A DNA stretch of 64,000 nucleotides from assembly GCA_903847975.1 (NCBI GenBank), contig CAINFC010000311.1, forward strand, positions 62,001 through 126,000, read 5' to 3'. This document shows positions 17,915 through 27,313 of the stretch, piece after piece. A model generated the notes under the pieces. That model worked only from the letters and a program-made list of their open reading frames with translations, searched no databases and was not told where the DNA came from. This DNA is from an uncultured Acidobacteriota bacterium (GTDB lineage: Bacteria; Acidobacteriota; UBA6911; CAINFC01). The number at the start of each line of letters is the position of its first letter. The first letter of the stretch is position 1. The translations under genes and the position numbers were made by a program.

Positions 17915-18859
17915 TTACACCTGAGCGATTTCCAGCTCTTGCAGCGCAGCGGCAAGAGTGGAGGCGTCTTCTACGCCGAGGACTCGGATCCCCTCGGGCA
18001 ACTTCTTCAGCAATCCGCTTAAAACTTTTCCGGGGCCGACTTCCATAAACACCGTGACGCCCTCCCGCAGGAGGAATTCCATACTTTGCTGCCACCGGAC
18101 CGCCTGGCTTACCTGCCGGATCAGACCTTCCCGCAGGACGTCCGGTTCGAGAACCGGCAAGGCGCTCACATTACAGACCACCGGGCAGCAGGGTGGGGCG
18201 AAGGCCGCGTTCTGCAAATCTGCGGCCAGCCTCTCCTGGGCGGGCTGCATGAGCGGGCAATGGAAAGGCGCGCTGACCGGCAGGAGGATCCCCCGCTTGG
18301 CTCCTCTTTCCCTGGCCAGCACCACAGCGCGATCCACGGCCTCCTTGTGCCCGGCGATGACGATCTGCTGGGCGGAATTGTAGTTGGCAGGCGATACGAT
18401 CTGACCCTGCTCCGCATCCCGGCATACCGCTTCCAGCGAAGAGGCATCCAGCCCGAGGATGGCCGCCATGGATCCCTGGCCGACGGGTACGGCTTCCTGC
18501 ATGTAGCGGCCGCGGTGGCGCACCAGCAGAATCGCCTCTTCCAGGCTCAGAACCCCTGCCGCCACCAGGGCGGAGTACTCACCGAGGCTGTGGCCGGCGA
18601 CAAAATCGGGACGCACTCCGCGGGCCGACAAAGCTTTCCAGGCGGCCATGCTCGCGGCAAGAATCGCCGGCTGGGTGTTTTCCGTCAGCTTGAGCTGTTC
18701 CTCCGGGCCGTCAAAGCAGAGCGAGCTCAGGGAAAAACCGAGCACCCGGTCCGCAGCCTGGAACACTTCCTGGGATTCGGGGAAGTGTTCGAACAGGTCC
18801 CGACCCATGCCGGCGTATTGCGAACCCTGACCGGGAAATAATAAAGCTGTTTTTCTCAT
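17915..18859 (-). CDS. fabD: Malonyl-CoA-ACP transacylase
   Basis: Loads malonyl groups from CoA to ACP. The N-terminus TALLFPGQGSQYAGMGRDLF is typical; the nucleophile is the Ser in VAGHSLGEYSALVAAG near residue 90, and the catalytic His is in VSAPFHCPLM near residue 200. Length 314 is standard. It overlaps nothing and lies 45 bases after plsX. Gene order plsX-fabD-fabG-acpP-fabF matches the conserved bacterial fab cluster; fabH, usually between plsX and fabD, is missing here. Confidence 0.97.
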   Translation of the reverse strand: MRKTALLFPGQGSQYAGMGRDLFEHFPESQEVFQAADRVLGFSLSSLCFDGPEEQLKLTENTQPAILAASMAAWKALSARGVRPDFVAGHSLGEYSALVAAGVLSLEEAILLVRHRGRYMQEAVPVGQGSMAAILGLDASSLEAVCRDAEQGQIVSPANYNSAQQIVIAGHKEAVDRAVVLARERGAKRGILLPVSAPFHCPLMQPAQERLAADLQNAAFAPPCCPVVCNVSALPVLEPDVLREGLIRQVSQAVRWQQSMEFLLREGVTVFMEVGPGKVLSGLLKKLPEGIRVLGVEDASTLAAALQELEIAQV

Positions 18860-18904
18860 TCGAGTCTGGATTCTATCCTGGAGGCAGGTTTACCCGGCAG
18901 CGGT

Positions 18905-19963
18905 TCAGGACCGGGTACACTTTTCGGTGGTTTCTTCCCTGGCCTCGGCGCGGGCCGGACGAGAAAGCATGGCGGTCAGGTTGGATTCGATGCGGTGGTT
19001 GATCTGGTTTTCACAGAACTCCCGGGCGACCCGAATGGCGTTTTTAATCGCATTGGGATTGGACCGGCCATGGCAGATGATGCAGGCACCCTTCACACCG
19101 AGCAGAGGGGCGCCGCCATACTCGGAGTAGTCGATGCGCTTTTTCAAGCCGCGAAATGCGCGCTTGGAGAGCAGCGCTCCCACTTTGGTGGTCAGGGATC
19201 GGGACAGCTCTTCCTTGAGCATGGAAACGAACAGTTCGGCCAGGCTCTCGCTCACCTTCAAGATGACGTTGCCGACAAAGCCGTCGCAGGCCACCACATC
19301 CGCTTTACCATGGTAAATGTCCCGGCCTTCCACATTGCCGATAAAGTTGAGCTTCTGGGCCTGCAGCGCCTGAAAGACCTGGCGGGTCAGATCGTTGCCC
19401 TTGCTGCTTTCCTCTCCAATTGACATCAGGGCTACCCGCGGGGAGGGAATGCCCAGAATCTGCTGGGAATAAAAATGCCCCATAACCGCAAACTGCTCCA
19501 GATGTTCCGGTCGGCAGTCGACGTTCGCTCCGACGTCGATCAGCAGGCAGGGGCCCTTGGTGGTCGGCAGGATGGCGGCGATCGCCGGGCGGTCGACCCC
19601 TTTCAGCGGACCCAGAACGAGCTTGGCGGTGGCCATGACGGCACCGGTGTTTCCGGCGCTCACCATCCCGTCGGCCCGGCCATGACGTACCAGGTCGGCC
19701 GCAACCCGCAAGGAAGAGTTTTTCTTTTTCCTCAGGGCGGAGCTGGCGGCGTCCTCCATGGTAACCACTTCTTCGGCATGGACGATTTCCAGCCGGTTCT
19801 GGAAGCCGCCGGCTTCCCTGGCGGTCAGCAGCTCCTTGATCCGTGCGGTCTTTCCGACCAGCAGGATTCGGACATCCTGCTCCCGCAGGGCTTCCAGGGA
19901 ACCGGCAACCTCCGGATGGGGAGCGTGATCCCCTCCCATGGCGTCGACAGCGATGGTAATCAT
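18905..19963 (-). CDS. plsX: Phosphate acyltransferase PlsX
   Basis: Converts acyl-ACP to acyl-phosphate for phospholipid synthesis. N-terminus ITIAVDAMGGDHAPHPEV is diagnostic; other hallmark segments are SAGNTGAVMATAKLVLG, LIDVGANVDCRPEHL and CDGFVGNVILKVSE. About 352 residues, with a charged C-terminal tail beyond the usual ~335. The start at 19963 has no clear ribosome site and may be coupled to rpmF, which ends 18 bases upstream. Confidence 0.97.
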   Translation of the reverse strand: MITIAVDAMGGDHAPHPEVAGSLEALREQDVRILLVGKTARIKELLTAREAGGFQNRLEIVHAEEVVTMEDAASSALRKKKNSSLRVAADLVRHGRADGMVSAGNTGAVMATAKLVLGPLKGVDRPAIAAILPTTKGPCLLIDVGANVDCRPEHLEQFAVMGHFYSQQILGIPSPRVALMSIGEESSKGNDLTRQVFQALQAQKLNFIGNVEGRDIYHGKADVVACDGFVGNVILKVSESLAELFVSMLKEELSRSLTTKVGALLSKRAFRGLKKRIDYSEYGGAPLLGVKGACIICHGRSNPNAIKNAIRVAREFCENQINHRIESNLTAMLSRPARAEAREETTEKCTRS

Positions 19964-19981
19964 TGCCGGGGAAACGTGTCG

Positions 19982-20164
19982 CTAGGTTTCCGGTACTTCA
20001 ATGACCTGGCGGCCTTTGTAGAAGCCGCAGTGCGGGCAGGCCCGGTGGGGGAGCTTGGGCTCCAGGCAGTGGGTGCACACGCTGGTGCCCGGCGCTTTCA
20101 GATGGTCGTGGGACCGGCGCTTCCCGCGTCGGGATGCGGAATGTCTTCGTTTCGGATTCGGCAT
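19982..20164 (-). CDS. rpmF: 50S ribosomal protein L32
   Basis: Small ribosomal protein of 60 residues: basic N-terminus MPNPKRRHSASRRGKRRSHD followed by a zinc-ribbon with CTHC and CPHC, the form that keeps its four cysteines. AAGGGAG upstream of the ATG. Lies between yceD and plsX, the order seen in most bacteria. Confidence 0.98.
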   Translation of the reverse strand: MPNPKRRHSASRRGKRRSHDHLKAPGTSVCTHCLEPKLPHRACPHCGFYKGRQVIEVPET

Positions 20165-20253
20165 AGCTTTTCTCCCTTGATTCCTTTCAAAAAAATATTC
20201 GAATGATCCGTTTTGCTATCTTTATCGTAATGGCCCGGAGGCCCGTTGGCGCC

Positions 20254-20793
20254 TTAAGACTTGCGTTCCAGGGTTTCCCGCAGGCCCTGAAGCTTTTCCC
20301 GGAACGGGTTGGATGCGGCCGGCTGGCACTGGCATTCCTCCCGGTTTTGATTCTTGCCGCACTGCGGGCAAAGCCCGTGGCAGTCTTCCCGGCACAGGGA
20401 TTTCATGGGAAGGGCCAGAAGAATCTGTTCGGAAATGGCCAGGTTGGTTTCGAATGCGACTCCGTCGTAAAAGCCTACTTCCATGTCTTCGTAGCGAAGC
20501 TCGATTTCCCGGGTGCTTTCCTGCGATCCGGGTTGCGGGATATACAGCAGATCGAAATCCAGGTTTTTCCCCTGGGAAAAATGCTCCAGACACCGGCAGC
20601 ATTGAAATTCCAGCTCGGCGCGACAGGTTCCCTGGATCCGGAGCGTTTTGCCCTCCAGCAGGGAAATCACCGCCTGCACGCGGACATCCTCCGTCAAACG
20701 GGCGTCTTCGTGCCGGAAATCAAGCTCCTGCCTGGGCACCACCTCCGACAAGGTTAGAGGTTTGTCTCCTAATGTTTCAATTTCAATCAGCAT
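20254..20793 (-). CDS. yceD: YceD/DUF177 family protein
   Basis: A 179-residue protein of the DUF177 family, whose members are encoded with rpmF and have been linked to 23S rRNA accumulation. The family's CxxC pairs are visible: CRAELEFQCCRCLEHF near residue 60 and the C-terminal CREDCHGLCPQCGKNQN zinc-like site near 135-150. First gene of the rpmF-plsX-fab series, about 90 bases before rpmF. No clear ribosome site. Confidence 0.92.
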   Translation of the reverse strand: MLIEIETLGDKPLTLSEVVPRQELDFRHEDARLTEDVRVQAVISLLEGKTLRIQGTCRAELEFQCCRCLEHFSQGKNLDFDLLYIPQPGSQESTREIELRYEDMEVGFYDGVAFETNLAISEQILLALPMKSLCREDCHGLCPQCGKNQNREECQCQPAASNPFREKLQGLRETLERKS

Positions 20794-20909
20794 ATGATTC
20801 GGAATTCAACCGGCTTCAGGCTCATCCGCTCCTAAACCGTGGGAGGGGTAAAGCTAACGCAAAAGCCCCAAGAAATCAAGGGTCTGCTATGAAAATAAAG
20901 GGCTTCCTT

Positions 20910-21977
20910 CTAGATGCCAGGGATGTTCAGCCCGGCGGTCCACTCCTGCGGGAGAAAAAAGGTCCGATAAAGGTGAAGGGCGTAATTATCCGTCATCCCC
21001 GCGAGGAAGTCGGTGGCGGCCCGTTCCATGGATTCCTCCCGGCGCACCCGCTCGGATAGATATCCCTCCGGGTGCCGTGTCAGATAGCCGAAGAGGTCCA
21101 TCAGGATCTTTTCCGCCTTGACGAATTCGGTTTGCGGTATGGCGTGCCGGTAGACTCTTTCGTTGAGAAAAGTGCGCAGCCGGGTTATGACCTCCAGGGC
21201 CGCAGGGGAAATGGAAATGCGCTCCAGTTCAACCTGCTCCGTTTCATGGATCACATCGCAAACCAATGTGTTGATCCGCTGGGAGTGCGTTTGTCCGAGT
21301 GCGTCGATGATTGGCCCGGGCACATCCCGGTCGGCGATTAAGCCGGCTCGAAGGGCATCATCCAGGTCGTGGTTGACGTAGGCGATGATGTCCGATAGCC
21401 GCACAATTTCCCCCTCCAGGGTGGCCGGGGACTTCTCCGGCCTTGGCGACAGTATTTCGCTCATCCCTTTGGAATGCTTGATAATGCCGTCCCGGACCTC
21501 CCAAGTCAAATTTAGTCCCTGGCCATCCCGCTCCAGGTGATCGACGACCCGCAGGCTCTGTATGTAGTGCCGAAATCCCTCCGGCAGGAGGCGGTTGAGA
21601 ACCGACTCTCCGGCGTGGCCGAACGGAGTGTGCCCCAGGTCGTGAGCCAGCGAAATGGCCTCCACCAGGTCCTCGTTCAGGCGCAGGGCCCGGGCAATCG
21701 TTCTGCCGATCTGCGAGACTTCAAGGGTATGGGTCATGCGGGTTCGGAAGTGATCTCCCAGCGGAGCGAAGAACACCTGCGTTTTCCGCTTCAAGCGGCG
21801 AAAGGCCTTGCTGTGGACGATCCGGTCCCTGTCCCGTTGGAAAGGAGTACGGATGGGGCATTCCTCTTCCGGGGCCATTCTCCCCCGGCTCCGGCTGCTC
21901 TGCGCGGCGCGCGGGCTGAGGTTCAGGGCCTCGTTTTCCTGAAAGCGCTCGCGTAAGGAAGGGCAAAAACCGGCCAT
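20910..21977 (-). CDS. Deoxyguanosinetriphosphate triphosphohydrolase-like protein
   Basis: HD-domain dNTPase that cleaves dGTP or related dNTPs to the nucleoside and triphosphate. From the ATG at 21977 ([12 protein letters not shown]) it has 355 residues. Metal ligands: [31 protein letters not shown] and [14 protein letters not shown] (the HD pair), with a distal [15 protein letters not shown]. Nearest to the short dGTPase-like subfamily widespread outside enterics. The 27 codons before this start lack similarity and a ribosome site. It follows the TPR membrane gene by about 90 bases. Confidence 0.92.
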   Translation of the reverse strand: MAGFCPSLRERFQENEALNLSPRAAQSSRSRGRMAPEEECPIRTPFQRDRDRIVHSKAFRRLKRKTQVFFAPLGDHFRTRMTHTLEVSQIGRTIARALRLNEDLVEAISLAHDLGHTPFGHAGESVLNRLLPEGFRHYIQSLRVVDHLERDGQGLNLTWEVRDGIIKHSKGMSEILSPRPEKSPATLEGEIVRLSDIIAYVNHDLDDALRAGLIADRDVPGPIIDALGQTHSQRINTLVCDVIHETEQVELERISISPAALEVITRLRTFLNERVYRHAIPQTEFVKAEKILMDLFGYLTRHPEGYLSERVRREESMERAATDFLAGMTDNYALHLYRTFFLPQEWTAGLNIPGI

Positions 21978-22066
21978 AGTTTTATCCGACTCTTTTCCCG
22001 GGCACGGAGTCCGGAAAGGAGAGGTGTCTCGCCCCGGGCGGCGGGCCCGGTCTGGCACTCCGGAAG

Positions 22067-22816
22067 TTAGCCGGCTTTTTCGCCGAGTTCGGTCAGCTGG
22101 CTTTCCGCGCGCGGCTTGACTTTGGAATCTGGAAATTCCTTGACCAGGCGTTTCCAGAGCTCGATCGCCTTGGCCTTGTCTTTCTTGTTGAGATGATGCT
22201 CCGCCAGGGAATAGAGGATTTCATCTTTTGGAAGACTGGTCTTGGCGTCTTTCAGGATTTTTTCGTAATTCTCCGTGGCCTTTTCCGTATTGCCTTCCGC
22301 CAGGTAGCTCTCTGCCATCGACAACAGGGCCAGGGAGGCGACCTCCGAGCCGCTTTCCGACTGAGCCAGCTGCTCCATAATGGAAGTGAAATCGCTTTTC
22401 TTTCCGAGTTCCAGCCGGCACAATCCTTCATAGTATCGGGAATACGGGTAAAGAGCCGTGCCCTTGGCCTTGGCGGAAAGTTCGGTAAAGGCCTTTTCGG
22501 CATCCGTGAACTTTTCCAGGTCGGTCTTGTAGCGGGAAGGTTCCGGAGCGGGATTGTTAGGATCTGCGGCAGGCGTCTCTCCCGCGGTGGCGTGGAATTT
22601 CTCCAGGGCTTTGCCGTAAGCCGACTGCAGCTCCTGGCCTTGGCCTGTCCGGTAATCGCTCCAGAAGAAAATGGCCAGGGAAACGACCACGAAGGCCGCC
22701 AGGATACCCAGCAAAAGCTTACTGTTGTCAACCACGTACTTGAGGATCCGATTCATCGTGGAATGAATCTGGTCTTCCTGTACCATTTCTTTTCTAGTTA
22801 GTCTTCCACCCGACAC
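22067..22816 (-). CDS. Membrane-anchored TPR protein, YfgM-like
   Basis: A 249-residue protein with a short cytoplasmic N-terminus, one membrane segment ([19 protein letters not shown], about residues 35-53) and a periplasmic helical-repeat part with TPR motifs: [46 protein letters not shown] and [19 protein letters not shown]. This matches the layout of YfgM, an ancillary subunit of the Sec translocon that helps periplasmic chaperones. In enterics yfgM lies next to der; here it is back-to-back with der, which supports the assignment. The GTG start has GAGGTG five bases upstream. Confidence 0.8.
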   Translation of the reverse strand: MSGGRLTRKEMVQEDQIHSTMNRILKYVVDNSKLLLGILAAFVVVSLAIFFWSDYRTGQGQELQSAYGKALEKFHATAGETPAADPNNPAPEPSRYKTDLEKFTDAEKAFTELSAKAKGTALYPYSRYYEGLCRLELGKKSDFTSIMEQLAQSESGSEVASLALLSMAESYLAEGNTEKATENYEKILKDAKTSLPKDEILYSLAEHHLNKKDKAKAIELWKRLVKEFPDSKVKPRAESQLTELGEKAG

Positions 22817-22936
22817 GGTTCACCTCGCAAGTTCTACATTGAAGGCATTTAAATTAAGGCAGATCCCGCTGAATGTCAAATTTATTTTCGTTTGGCTTGT
22901 GTGGTATTTTTAGCACGGAGGTTCACTGCAGCCATC

Positions 22937-24256
22937 ATGACCAAAACTATTGCCATTGTCGGAAGGCCCAATGTCGGAAAATCGACCCTTTTTAACAAGA
23001 TTTGCCGGCAGAGGCGGGCCATTGTCGCGGACTTGCCCGGCATAACCCGGGACCGGATATACAGCCGTGCCGAATGGAACGGGCACCGGTTCGAGGTGGT
23101 CGACACCGGGGGGCTGGTGCCTCGGGAAAAGGAGCTCATCCTGCAGCACATCCTGAGCCAGGCGAGAGAGGCCCTGGAGGAATCGGATCTCATCCTTTTC
23201 CTGGTCAACGGACGGGAGGGGCTCACCGTACAGGACGAAGAGGTCGCCGATTTTATCCGGCCCTATTCGGCCAGGACGATCCTGGTGGTCAACCAGCTCG
23301 ATCCCCCGGTTCGACTTGAGCTGACTGCGCCCTTTTTTCAGCTGGGGGCCGAATCGCTGGTTGCCCTTTCCGCAGAACACAACGCCGGCCTGGGAGAGCT
23401 GCTGGACTTGGTCTGTCAAAGGCTTTTTGGCCAGGAGCGCGAAGCGGACTCCACGGAAGAGGAGGAGGAGGAGAGCAATGAAATCCGGGTGGCCATTGTC
23501 GGTCGGCCGAATGTGGGCAAGTCGACGCTGGTCAACAGCCTCCTCGGAAAAAACCGGGTGATTGTCAGCCCGATTGCCGGAACGACGCGCGATGCCGTCG
23601 ACTCCGTGATCCGCAAAGGCAGCGGGGTCTACCGGCTCATCGATACGGCCGGCATACGCCGGAAAGGGAAAACCTCCGGGCAGATCGAGAGCCTGAGTGT
23701 GATCATGGCCCAGAAAAGCCTTCGTCGGGCCGATGTGGCGCTGCTGTTGCTGGACGGTTTGGAAGGAGTCACCAAGCTGGATGCGGAAATCGGCGGGATG
23801 GCTCTGGAATCGGGATTCTCGCTCTTTATCCTCGGGAACAAGGCGGACCTCTTTCCGCCGCAGCGCAAGGAGGAATTGGGGGAGGAACTGGATCGGCGCA
23901 TGAAGTTTGCCGAATTCGCACCGCGGCTGTTTTTGTCCGCCCGCGAAAACCTTCGGGCCGATCAGCTTTTTTCATTCATAGAGCGGGCCTCCAAAGCAAG
24001 GAAGACGCGCATCAGCACCTCGCGCCTGAACAACCGCTTCCTGCCGCACGTCAAGGAACACCTCACCCAGTCGGGCCACCTGAACCTGCTGCCCGCCAAC
24101 TTTATCACCCAGGCTTCGGTTTCTCCGCCGACTTTCGTCCTTTTTATTAAAGGAAAATCCATGCATTTTTCCCTGGAGCGTTTCGTGCAGAACCAGCTCC
24201 GAAAACAATTCGGTTTTTATGCCGCCCCGATCCGACTGGTGGTCCGAAAATCATGA
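22937..24256 (+). CDS. der: GTPase Der (EngA), ribosome assembly factor
   Basis: Essential 50S assembly GTPase with two G domains in tandem. From the ATG at 22937 (MTKTIAIVGRPNVGKST) it has 439 residues. G1 motif GRPNVGKS appears twice (about residues 8 and 190), with DTGG/DTAG G3, and NKAD in the second domain (the first has NQLD instead of NKxD, a conservative change). The C-terminal KH-like domain ends in FYAAPIRLVVRKS. A GGAGG lies 16 bases before the ATG, which is further than usual; no closer start is in frame. Confidence 0.97.
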   Translation: MTKTIAIVGRPNVGKSTLFNKICRQRRAIVADLPGITRDRIYSRAEWNGHRFEVVDTGGLVPREKELILQHILSQAREALEESDLILFLVNGREGLTVQDEEVADFIRPYSARTILVVNQLDPPVRLELTAPFFQLGAESLVALSAEHNAGLGELLDLVCQRLFGQEREADSTEEEEEESNEIRVAIVGRPNVGKSTLVNSLLGKNRVIVSPIAGTTRDAVDSVIRKGSGVYRLIDTAGIRRKGKTSGQIESLSVIMAQKSLRRADVALLLLDGLEGVTKLDAEIGGMALESGFSLFILGNKADLFPPQRKEELGEELDRRMKFAEFAPRLFLSARENLRADQLFSFIERASKARKTRISTSRLNNRFLPHVKEHLTQSGHLNLLPANFITQASVSPPTFVLFIKGKSMHFSLERFVQNQLRKQFGFYAAPIRLVVRKS

Positions 24257-24356
24257 CCGAATTGCCTTTTTTATTTTACATTCGGAGAAACTGAATTGGT
24301 GCAGATAGTTAGATTCAGACCGATTCAAACATTCTGGATATAATCGCACGGAACCC

Positions 24357-24385
24357 TTGACAAGAATTGACTTTCTCTTTATTAT
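24357..24385 (+). promoter_or_regulatory. Strong sigma-70 promoter of ihfA-merR
   Basis: TTGACA, exactly 17 bases, TATTAT; the -35 is perfect and the -10 has five of six. Transcription would start near 24392, giving a leader of about 68 bases before the IHF gene. The best promoter match I see in the window. Confidence 0.85.
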
Positions 24386-24459
24386 GAAAGAGTAATTACA
24401 TTGGCAAAATATCCGTATCGGGAAGACCCAGGCGGGGGATTTTCACATTCGGTGAGATT

Positions 24460-24726
24460 ATGACCAAGGACTCCTTAGCTAAAGTTGTCTATGATTTGCA
24501 CGGGGGGATTTCGTACAAGGAAGCCCAGAAGATCATTGACAACATGCTCGATATCATCCGTACGCAGCTCCAAAAAGGAGACAAAATCATGCTTACGGGA
24601 TTCGGAGTCTTTCATGTCGTCAACCGCAAGCAGCGGCGCGGGATTAATCCCCAGTCCGGCGATTCAATCATGATTAAGTCGCGAAAGTACGTGTCCTTCA
24701 AGCCCTCCAAGATTTTGAACTTTTAG
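24460..24726 (+). CDS. ihfA: Integration host factor alpha-like DNA-binding protein
   Basis: HU/IHF-family DNA-bending protein, 88 residues. N-terminal helices TKDSLAKVVYDLHGGISYKEA, the signature GDKIMLTGFGVFHV, the beta-arm with RQRRGINPQSGDSIM-type sequence (KQRRGINPQSGD), where the Pro intercalates into DNA, and the last helix KPSKILNF. The alpha assignment rests on its partner merR gene and on general form; HU or IHF-beta is possible. Two bases separate it from merR. Confidence 0.85.
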   Translation: MTKDSLAKVVYDLHGGISYKEAQKIIDNMLDIIRTQLQKGDKIMLTGFGVFHVVNRKQRRGINPQSGDSIMIKSRKYVSFKPSKILNF

Positions 24727-24728
24727 CC

Positions 24729-25175
24729 ATGAAACAGTTTCCTAAAAAGCTTTTTTACAAAATCGGTGAAGTCTGCGATATAACGCAGGTTGCCCCACAT
24801 GTGATCCGTTATTGGGAAACCGAGTTTTCTTCCTTGAAGCCCTCCAAAAACGCAGCCGGCCAGCGAATCTATCGTTTCAAGGATGTGGATCTCATCCTGG
24901 AAATTAAAAAGCTGCTGTACGATGAAGGGTACACCATCGCCGGAGCCAACAAGAAAATTCAAACGGAAATCCTGCGCAAGAAAGAAGAAAAAGCTCCGGC
25001 CGCATCCTCGGCAAAAATCAGCAGGCCGGAAACACTCAGTGCCGGAGATTTCGCTTCCCGCTCCATTGCGGAATTGAAGCCCATGCTGGACCAGCTGAAA
25101 GGGAAGTCAGACGATGAAGTAGCCGGTCTTCGGGCAGAGCTAAAAAGCATATTGACACTTTTGGACAAAAAGTGA
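24729..25175 (+). CDS. MerR-family transcriptional regulator
   Basis: A 148-residue regulator. N-terminal winged helix-turn-helix with LFYKIGEVCDITQVAPHVIR and the wing YWETEFSSLKPSKNAAGQR typical of the MerR clade next to ihfA. A coiled-coil-forming C-terminus (EILRKKEEKAP..., ELKPMLDQLKGKSDDEVAGLRAELK) lacks the cysteines used by metal-sensing members. It probably binds DNA as a dimer; ligand and targets are unknown. The ihfA-merR-tRNA-Pro order is widely conserved in Deltaproteobacteria and relatives. Confidence 0.88.
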   Translation: MKQFPKKLFYKIGEVCDITQVAPHVIRYWETEFSSLKPSKNAAGQRIYRFKDVDLILEIKKLLYDEGYTIAGANKKIQTEILRKKEEKAPAASSAKISRPETLSAGDFASRSIAELKPMLDQLKGKSDDEVAGLRAELKSILTLLDKK

Positions 25176-25181
25176 TACATT
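25152..25181 (+). promoter_or_regulatory. Probable promoter of tRNA-Pro(GGG)
   Basis: TTGACA, 18 bases, TACATT, across the end of the merR gene and about 90 bases before the tRNA. Perfect -35, moderate -10. The tRNA could also be read through from the ihfA promoter. Confidence 0.5.
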
Positions 25182-25273
25182 CAGAAGGGATATAGAGATT
25201 TTCTTTTTCACTGCTTGGGATACCCCATGGCAAAACGTAAAAGAGAACTCTCCGCGGGCGTTACCAACGCCGT

Positions 25274-25350
25274 CGGGACGTAGCGCAGCCTGGTAGCGCA
25301 CATGCTTGGGGTGCATGGGGTCGGAGGTTCAAATCCTCTCGTCCCGACCA
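25274..25350 (+). tRNA. tRNA-Pro (anticodon GGG)
   Basis: Cloverleaf: acceptor CGGGACG/CGTCCCG, anticodon stem CATGC/GCATG around the loop TTGGGGT with anticodon GGG, T-arm GGAGG-TTCAAAT-CCTCT. Encoded discriminator A and CCA. 77 bases. An intrinsic terminator follows 9 bases later. Confidence 0.97.
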
Positions 25351-25359
25351 GTTTTTTAT

Positions 25360-25394
25360 ATCAGCCACGTTTTTCGCGTGGCTGATTTTCTTTT
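25360..25394 (+). terminator. Intrinsic terminator after tRNA-Pro(GGG)
   Basis: Perfect 10-bp stem ATCAGCCACG/CGTGGCTGAT with a 7-base loop, then TTTCTTTT. It ends 9 bases before the surE start codon, so surE must be expressed from read-through or its own signals. Confidence 0.9.
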
Positions 25395-25403
25395 GGGAGA
25401 ACC

Positions 25404-26174
25404 TTGAAACCGCTGATCCTTGTTACCAACGACGACGGGTATCGATCGGAAGGCATCCAGCATCTTGCGGCACGGCTGGCAACGTTCGGCGAAGTGTTTA
25501 TTGTCGCCCCGGAAGAAGAGCGGAGCGCGGTGAGTCACGCTTTGACGGTGCGCGATCCGGTCCGCCTCAAGAAAATATCGGAAAAAATTTTCGCGGTGCA
25601 CGGCACCCCTGCCGATTGCGTGATCCTGGCGATACGCGCCGTTCTGCCTCGAAGGCCGGCCCTGGTCGTTTCAGGGATTAATCATGGCAGAAACCTGGGA
25701 GACGACATCATGTATTCCGGGACGATCGCCGGAGCGCGCGAAGCCTGTTATCTGGATCTTCCCGCCTTTGCCGTATCTCAGCAGACGGACGGACCCGAGC
25801 CCCGGTTCGAGCTGGCGGCCCGATTCGCCTCTCACCTGGCAGAGAGAGTCATTGCCGCCGGTCTTCCGGACGGCGTTTTCCTCAATGTCAATGTTCCCAA
25901 TCTCAGCTGCCCCCTGGGCATTCGCTGGACCCACCAGGGCCTGCGGATTTCCCGGTCCAGCCTTTCGGAATGTCCGGACCCCCGGGGTAATAAATTTTAC
26001 TGGATCGGGGAGGAATTCAGGGGGAAGGACGTCGGCCAGGAGGAAGACTCGGATTATGATGCCATCGAAAACGGCTATATTTCCATTACTCCATTACAGC
26101 GGGACCAGACCAGTTACAAAAGTCTGAGGAGTCCTCTGGCCAGGGAACTGGCGGCCTCTCTCGACGGAATTTGA
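25404..26174 (+). CDS. surE: 5'/3'-nucleotidase SurE
   Basis: Survival protein E, a metal-dependent phosphatase for nucleoside monophosphates. The N-terminus [20 protein letters not shown] supplies the metal-binding Asp-Asp, with [32 protein letters not shown] (Asn and GT loop) and NVNVPN following. Length 256 is standard. The start codon is TTG at 25404, preceded by GGGAGA. Located between the two tRNA-Pro genes. Confidence 0.97.
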   Translation: MKPLILVTNDDGYRSEGIQHLAARLATFGEVFIVAPEEERSAVSHALTVRDPVRLKKISEKIFAVHGTPADCVILAIRAVLPRRPALVVSGINHGRNLGDDIMYSGTIAGAREACYLDLPAFAVSQQTDGPEPRFELAARFASHLAERVIAAGLPDGVFLNVNVPNLSCPLGIRWTHQGLRISRSSLSECPDPRGNKFYWIGEEFRGKDVGQEEDSDYDAIENGYISITPLQRDQTSYKSLRSPLARELAASLDGI

Positions 26175-26205
26175 CCCGCCTCCGGATAAAGGTGAAATCC
26201 GTCTC

Positions 26206-26234
26206 TTGATTCCTCCTGAAAAAAGGAGTATAGT
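26206..26234 (+). promoter_or_regulatory. Promoter of tRNA-Pro(CGG)
   Basis: TTGATT, 17 bases, TATAGT. The spacer contains the inverted repeat CTCCT/AGGAG. The tRNA begins about 57 bases after the expected start site. Confidence 0.65.
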
Positions 26235-26297
26235 TCCGCTTTAACTTCGTCGGTTTCCCTGGGAATCCCCCTTGGAAAACCTGGTTGTTTGAAAGGA

Positions 26298-26374
<77 letters not shown>

Positions 26375-26494
26375 TCTCAAACCTGCTCCTATGTCTCCTT
26401 TCATGGCAAGTAGGAATTCAAGTTCTGACGAAGGGCCCTGCGCCTGGTAGCCCATGCTTTTCCTTCCGTTTTTCTGTTCTGGTGGGAAGTGAAA

Positions 26495-26773
26495 ATGGCA
26501 GAAAAAGCAAGACACATGATCATTTTCGGCCGGGTCCAGGGGGTGGGATACCGCTACTTTGCATGCCGGGTTGCTCAGGAAAAAAACCTCTGCGGCTATG
26601 TCCGCAACCTTCCGGAAGGGGAAGTGGAAGTCTGGGTGCAGGGTGACGAGAAGGCGGTCAATGAAATAACAGCAACGCTCCAGGAAGGCCCCCCCTGGTC
26701 CCACGTAACACACATTGAGGCGAGGGACAGCGCTCCCTCCCCCGAATGGAATCGTTTTTCCATATTAAGGTAG
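26495..26773 (+). CDS. acyP: Acylphosphatase
   Basis: Small (92-residue) enzyme that hydrolyses acyl phosphates. The catalytic signature is [17 protein letters not shown] (G-x-V-Q-G-V-x-[FY]-R with the Arg), followed by [19 protein letters not shown] containing the catalytic Asn. Starts at ATG 26495 with GGGAAG upstream; a GTG two codons earlier is also open. Its stop is 5 bases before the apt start, so both are cotranscribed. Confidence 0.95.
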   Translation: MAEKARHMIIFGRVQGVGYRYFACRVAQEKNLCGYVRNLPEGEVEVWVQGDEKAVNEITATLQEGPPWSHVTHIEARDSAPSPEWNRFSILR

Positions 26774-26778
26774 GAACA

Positions 26779-27291
26779 ATGGACTACAAGAAAATTATCC
26801 GTGAAATACCCGATTTTCCGAAGCCGGGAATCCTTTTTTACGATCTGACCACGCTGCTCAAGGACGCATCCGCTTTCCGGTCCGCCATGGATGAGCTTTC
26901 CGCCCCCTACCGCGATAAAAAGATCGACCTGGTGCTGGGAGTGGAAGCGAGAGGCTTCATCGTCGCCTCCTGCCTGGCCTATGAGCTCCATGCCGGCTTC
27001 ATCCCGGTCCGCAAGCCGGGAAAGCTGCCTGCGGAGTCCCATCGGATCTCCTATGACCTGGAGTACGGAACCGATTCCCTGGAAATCCACAAGGATGCCA
27101 TCCAGCCCGGACAGCAGGTGCTGGTCGCCGATGACCTTCTGGCCACCGGGGGGACCGCCGCCGCTGTCGGCAAACTGGTGAAGGACATGGGAGGCAGCCT
27201 GGCAGGCATGGCGTTTCTGGTGGAGCTGGAATTCCTGTCGGGGCGCAGCAAACTCCCGGGCGTAGACATTTTTTCGCTGATCCGGTACTGA
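26779..27291 (+). CDS. apt: Adenine phosphoribosyltransferase
   Basis: Salvages adenine to AMP with PRPP. 170 residues from [18 protein letters not shown]. Visible are [30 protein letters not shown], the [13 protein letters not shown] flexible loop and the PRPP-binding loop [25 protein letters not shown] precedes the ATG; the upstream in-frame extension into acyP was rejected. Confidence 0.97.
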   Translation: MDYKKIIREIPDFPKPGILFYDLTTLLKDASAFRSAMDELSAPYRDKKIDLVLGVEARGFIVASCLAYELHAGFIPVRKPGKLPAESHRISYDLEYGTDSLEIHKDAIQPGQQVLVADDLLATGGTAAAVGKLVKDMGGSLAGMAFLVELEFLSGRSKLPGVDIFSLIRY

Positions 27292-27313
27292 TTTTTCCCC
27301 GGAACCTACCTTC